The notes under the pieces: model-generated
Databases searched by the model: none
Told to the model about the DNA's origin: nothing
Seen by the model: the letters and a program-made list of their open reading frames with translations, nothing else
Made by a program: the position numbers and the translations under genes
Part shown: positions 60,358 through 64,000 of the stretch, one piece after another
Layout of the letters: the number at the start of each line of letters is the position of its first letter
Numbering within the stretch: position 1 is the first letter of the stretch
Assembly: GCA_036262835.1 (NCBI GenBank)
Contig: DATAID010000105.1
Span: 62,001-126,000, forward strand
Source: RBG-16-66-20 sp036262835
Lineage (GTDB): Bacteria; Pseudomonadota; Gammaproteobacteria; Burkholderiales; SG8-39
Direction: 5' to 3'
Length of the DNA: 64,000 bases

Positions 60358-61317
60358 TCAGTTGACTTTGGCGCCGGAGTCCTTGACGAGCTTGGTCCAC
60401 TTGACGAGCTCGGTGCCGACGAACTCGTTGAATTCCTTTACCGTCATCGGCGTGAGGTCGAAGCCGAGGCCCGCCAGGCGCTGGCGCATGTCCGGGTCCT
60501 TCAGGATCCCGGTCGTCGCGTTGTAGATCCGGTCGACCACTTCCGCGGGCATGCCGGCAGGCCCGCTCAAGCCCCACCACGGTTTGAGATCGAAGCCAGG
60601 AACCGTATCGGCGATGGGCGGCACTTCGGGCGCGAGAGCGCTGCGCGTGCGCGTCGCGACGCCGAGCGCGCGCAGGCGGCCGTCCTTCACGTAGGGGTAG
60701 ATCACCGGCACGTGATAGAAGGTCATCGACACCTGGCCGGCCATCAGGTCGGCGAATCCCTGCGTGATGCTCTTGTAGGGCACGTGCGTCATCTGGATGC
60801 CGGCGAGCGACTTGAGCAGCTCGCCCGACATGTGCGGCGAGGTGCCCGAGCCGGCGGAGATGAAGGTGAGCTTGCCGGGATTCGCCTTCGCGTAGGCGAT
60901 AAGCTCGGCCATGTTCTTCGCCGGCACCGTGGCATTGACCGCGAGCATGTTCGGCGCCGACACGAGGAAGGTGATGTGCGTGAAGTCCTTGATCGGGTCG
61001 AAGGGCAGATTGCCGTAGAGCGCCTGGTTGGTGGCATGCACCGCGCTCGTCGAGAAGGTGAGGGTATAGCCGTCCGGCGCCGAGCGCGCCACCGCTTCGC
61101 CGGCGATGTTGCCGCCCGCGCCCGCCTTGTTCTCGGGAATGACGGTCTGCCCGAGGGCGTCGGAGAGCTTCTGCGAGAAGAGGCGCCCGAGCACGTCCGT
61201 GCTGGTGCCGGCCGAATACGGGATCACGAACTTGATCGGCTTGCTGGGATAAGGCTGCGCATGAGCGGCGGCGGCGGCGGCGATGAGCAATGCGACGGCA
61301 AGGATTCTGCGGATCAT
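60358..61317 (-). CDS. Tripartite tricarboxylate transporter binding protein (Bug/TctC)
   Basis: 319 residues, periplasmic after a signal peptide (MIRRILAVALLIAAAAAAHA). PSKPIKFVIPYSAGTSTDVL is the Bug signature, followed by VIPENKAGAGGNIAGEAVAR and SVHATNQALYGNLPFDPIK-like sequence. Such proteins bind carboxylates, often with no adjacent permease, as here. It is followed upstream by a crotonase-fold gene at two bases, so both probably serve one pathway. Confidence 0.9.
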   Translation of the reverse strand: MIRRILAVALLIAAAAAAHAQPYPSKPIKFVIPYSAGTSTDVLGRLFSQKLSDALGQTVIPENKAGAGGNIAGEAVARSAPDGYTLTFSTSAVHATNQALYGNLPFDPIKDFTHITFLVSAPNMLAVNATVPAKNMAELIAYAKANPGKLTFISAGSGTSPHMSGELLKSLAGIQMTHVPYKSITQGFADLMAGQVSMTFYHVPVIYPYVKDGRLRALGVATRTRSALAPEVPPIADTVPGFDLKPWWGLSGPAGMPAEVVDRIYNATTGILKDPDMRQRLAGLGFDLTPMTVKEFNEFVGTELVKWTKLVKDSGAKVN

Positions 61318-61319
61318 GG

Positions 61320-62126
<807 letters not shown>

Positions 62127-62149
62127 CGCCCCATTCTACAATCCGGAGG

Positions 62150-63016
62150 ATGCGCACCCCCGACGAGCGCTTCGCGAATCTGCCCGGCTTTTCCTGGGCG
62201 CCCAATTACCTCGAGTGGAAGGGATTGCGCATCCACTATCTCGATGTCGGGAAAGGGGATCGCGTTCTCCTCGCCCTGCACGGCGAACCGACCTGGAGCT
62301 ACCTGTATCGCAAGATGATTCCGCCCTTCGTCGCGGCGGGCTACCGGGTGGTTGCGCCCGATTTCGTCGGCTTTGGGCGCTCTGACAAGCCGGAGGACGA
62401 GGGTTTTTATACTTTTGAAATGCATCGTGAATTTCTTCTCGACTTACTCGAAAAACTCGACCTGAAAAGGGTGACCCTTGCGGTTCAGGATTGGGGAGGC
62501 TTGCTGGGACTCACGCTGCCGATGGAAATGCCCGAGCGCATTGAGCGCCTTCTCGTCATGAACACGGCGCTCGGCACGGGCGATGTGCCGCTCTCCGAGG
62601 GCTTCGTCGCATGGCGGGCGTATGTCGCGAAGACGCCGAGCCTCGATTGCGGCAAGCTGCTCGCGCGCGCCTGCCCGCATCTCTCGGCGGCCGAAGCCGC
62701 GGCCTATGAGGCACCCTACCCCGATGCCGCCTCGAAAGCCGGCGTGCGTCGCTTTCCCGCGCTCGTTCCTGACAATCCGGAGGCGCCCGGCGCCGCGGTC
62801 TCGCGCCGCGCGCGCGACTGGCTGCAGACATCCTGGAAAGGCGACACCTTCATGGCGGTGGGCGCGAAGGATCCGGTACTCGGACCGCCGGTGATGAACG
62901 CGCTGCGAAAAATCATCCGCGGCTGCCCGGAGCCGTGGTTGCATGCCGAGGGCGGCCACTTTTTGCAAGAATGGGGCGACGACGTGGCGAAAGAGGCGAT
63001 TGCCAGGTGGAGATGA
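62150..63016 (+). CDS. Haloalkane dehalogenase, DhlA-like (subfamily I)
   Basis: Alpha/beta hydrolase of 288 residues that likely replaces halide by water in haloalkanes. The nucleophile is in VQDWGG (Asp114), the acid in GAKDPVLG (Asp241) and the base in EGGHFLQEWG (His270). HGEPTWSYLYRKM and the halide-binding tryptophans (Trp115 and, in GFVAWRAYVA, Trp155) match the DhlA pattern. TACAAT lies seven bases before the ATG, and a GGAGG abuts the start without spacing. Part of the gene, near 62400-62480, is AT-rich relative to neighbours, a weak hint of transfer. Confidence 0.88.
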   Translation: MRTPDERFANLPGFSWAPNYLEWKGLRIHYLDVGKGDRVLLALHGEPTWSYLYRKMIPPFVAAGYRVVAPDFVGFGRSDKPEDEGFYTFEMHREFLLDLLEKLDLKRVTLAVQDWGGLLGLTLPMEMPERIERLLVMNTALGTGDVPLSEGFVAWRAYVAKTPSLDCGKLLARACPHLSAAEAAAYEAPYPDAASKAGVRRFPALVPDNPEAPGAAVSRRARDWLQTSWKGDTFMAVGAKDPVLGPPVMNALRKIIRGCPEPWLHAEGGHFLQEWGDDVAKEAIARWR

Positions 63017-63023
63017 TTCAGCG

Positions 63024-63983
63024 ATGGACGTGAGCTTCGATGATATTGCGCGCGCGCACGAGCGCATCCGCGAGACGGCGCGGCGCACGCCGGCGCTCAC
63101 CTCGGGCACCGTCGACGCGCTCACCGGCGCAAGAGTGTTCTTCAAGTGCGAGAACTTCCAGCGCATGGGTGCCTTCAAGTTTCGCGGCGCCTACAACGCG
63201 CTCTCGCAGCTGCAAAACGAGCAGAAGAGCCATGGCGTGGTCGCCTACTCCTCGGGCAACCACGCGCAGGCCGTCGCGCTCGCGGGCCAGCTGCTCAATG
63301 TGAAGGCGACGATCGTGATGCCCGAGGACGCGCCCCGGGTGAAGCTCGAAGCAACGCGCGGCTACGGCGCGCAGATCGTCACCTACGACCCGAAGTCCGC
63401 CGCGCGCGACGAGCTCGCGCACAAGCTCGCGCACGAGCGCGGCCTCACCGTCATCCCGCCCTACGACCACCCGCACATCGTCGCGGGCCAGGGCACCGCG
63501 GCGAAGGAGCTGATCGAGGACGCGGGGCTGCTCGACCTGCTCCTCGTGCCCTGCGGCGGCGGCGGCCTCCTTTCGGGCTGCGCGATCGCCGCCAAGCACC
63601 TGAACTCGAAGTGCCGCGTCGTCGGCGTGGAGCCCGCCGCAGGAGACGACGCGACGCGCACCTTCCACACGAAGACGCTGCATACGGTGCACAACCCCGA
63701 GACCATCGCCGACGGCGCGCGCACGCCCTCGCTCGGCAAGCTCACCTTTCCGCTCGTGATGAAGTACGTCGACGACATGATCACCGTGACCGACGACGAG
63801 CTGCTCGGGACCATGTTCTTTCTCTGGGAGCGCATGAAGCTCGTGGTCGAGCCGACGGGCGCGCTCGCCGCGTGCGCGCTGCTCCACAAGAAGGTCGATG
63901 CGAAGGGCAAGCACGTCGGCGTCGTGCTCTCGGGCGGCAACGTCGATCTCGCCTGGGCCGCCAAGCGCCTGCTGGCAAAATAG
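63024..63983 (+). CDS. PLP-dependent threo-3-hydroxyaspartate ammonia-lyase / serine dehydratase-like
   Basis: 319 residues. GAFKFRGAYNAL holds the Schiff-base lysine (Lys52), SSGNHAQAVA and CGGGGLLSG bind the phosphate, and LSGGNVDL is near the end. The size and lack of an ACT domain fit threo-3-hydroxy-L-aspartate ammonia-lyase, serine racemase or catabolic threonine dehydratase rather than biosynthetic IlvA. It starts seven bases after the dehalogenase, so the two may be cotranscribed, although a functional link is not evident. Confidence 0.83.
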   Translation: MDVSFDDIARAHERIRETARRTPALTSGTVDALTGARVFFKCENFQRMGAFKFRGAYNALSQLQNEQKSHGVVAYSSGNHAQAVALAGQLLNVKATIVMPEDAPRVKLEATRGYGAQIVTYDPKSAARDELAHKLAHERGLTVIPPYDHPHIVAGQGTAAKELIEDAGLLDLLLVPCGGGGLLSGCAIAAKHLNSKCRVVGVEPAAGDDATRTFHTKTLHTVHNPETIADGARTPSLGKLTFPLVMKYVDDMITVTDDELLGTMFFLWERMKLVVEPTGALAACALLHKKVDAKGKHVGVVLSGGNVDLAWAAKRLLAK

Positions 63984-63987
63984 CGCC

Positions 63988-64000
63988 ATGAAAGCCGTCG
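63988..64000 (+). CDS. Start of an unidentified gene cut by the window edge
   Basis: An ATG at 63988 opens MKAV and runs off the right edge. It follows the PLP enzyme by four bases, and many genes such as zinc-type alcohol or quinone dehydrogenases start this way, but four codons are too few to name it. Confidence 0.4.

Overview
The window reads as a chromosomal segment of a GC-rich betaproteobacterium, probably from or near Burkholderiales. The reasons are the gene order of the division cluster, an opgGH pair, a periplasmic HiPIP, a Bug/TctC-type binding protein, MmgE/PrpD and CaiB catabolic modules, a PsrA-like regulator over a fatty-acid operon, and codon use that leaves long open shadow frames on both strands. 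I found no rRNA, tRNA, CRISPR array, insertion sequence, phage gene or attachment site. Gene density is very high: no gap between genes reaches 300 bases, and most neighbours abut or overlap.

Layout. 1-6284 (minus) is the start of the division and cell wall cluster, mraZ-rsmH-ftsL-ftsI-murE-murF-mraY, with MraZ-type boxes and a promoter upstream. 6547-7874 (plus) is pcaIJ, the CoA-transferase of the 3-oxoadipate pathway. 7871-13733 holds small and exported proteins: a DUF3293 protein, a NERD protein, a HiPIP, an Ala/Lys-rich repeat protein, a tandem pair of secreted paralogues and a large exported alpha/beta hydrolase. 13900-18937 carries opgG-opgH (osmoregulated periplasmic glucans), which converges on a wHTH regulator plus diguanylate cyclase pair with a 40-bp nested palindrome at its start. 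19007-23516 is parE, a 72-residue unknown gene and parC.

23546-31271 (minus) is a tightly overlapping seven-gene catabolic operon: MmsA-type dehydrogenase, a methyltransferase with a Tat-like signal, a TAXI binding protein without a signal peptide, a class III CoA-transferase, enoyl-CoA hydratase, acyl-CoA dehydrogenase and an MmgE/PrpD protein. It looks like an uptake and CoA-dependent breakdown route for an unidentified carboxylate and is one of the most interesting regions. 31323-40818 contains mnmC, a cation-efflux protein, an FMN alpha-hydroxyacid dehydrogenase divergent from an IclR regulator, a lone egtD, a PbpG-type peptidase, an Atm1-type ABC exporter and an acyltransferase.

40957-47897 (plus) is a fatty-acid beta-oxidation operon (TetR/PsrA-like regulator, FadE, thiolase, FadJ-like protein, thioesterase) behind a PsrA-type palindrome and two tandem 18-bp repeats. 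47894-52614 is mostly minus: MarC, a GST, an ACAD10/11-like dehydrogenase with its partner phosphotransferase, a cupin on plus, dtd and a DUF465 protein. 52784-58593 (plus) is an HD-domain protein followed by a Ugp-like ABC importer operon that ends in an EEP-family phosphodiesterase. 58594-64000 holds DUF1499, an amidohydrolase pair, a Bug-type binding protein with a crotonase-fold protein that lacks both usual glutamates, a DhlA-type haloalkane dehalogenase, a threo-3-hydroxyaspartate ammonia-lyase-like enzyme and the first codons of another gene.

All functional names rest on motifs and family resemblance read by eye; no search was run.
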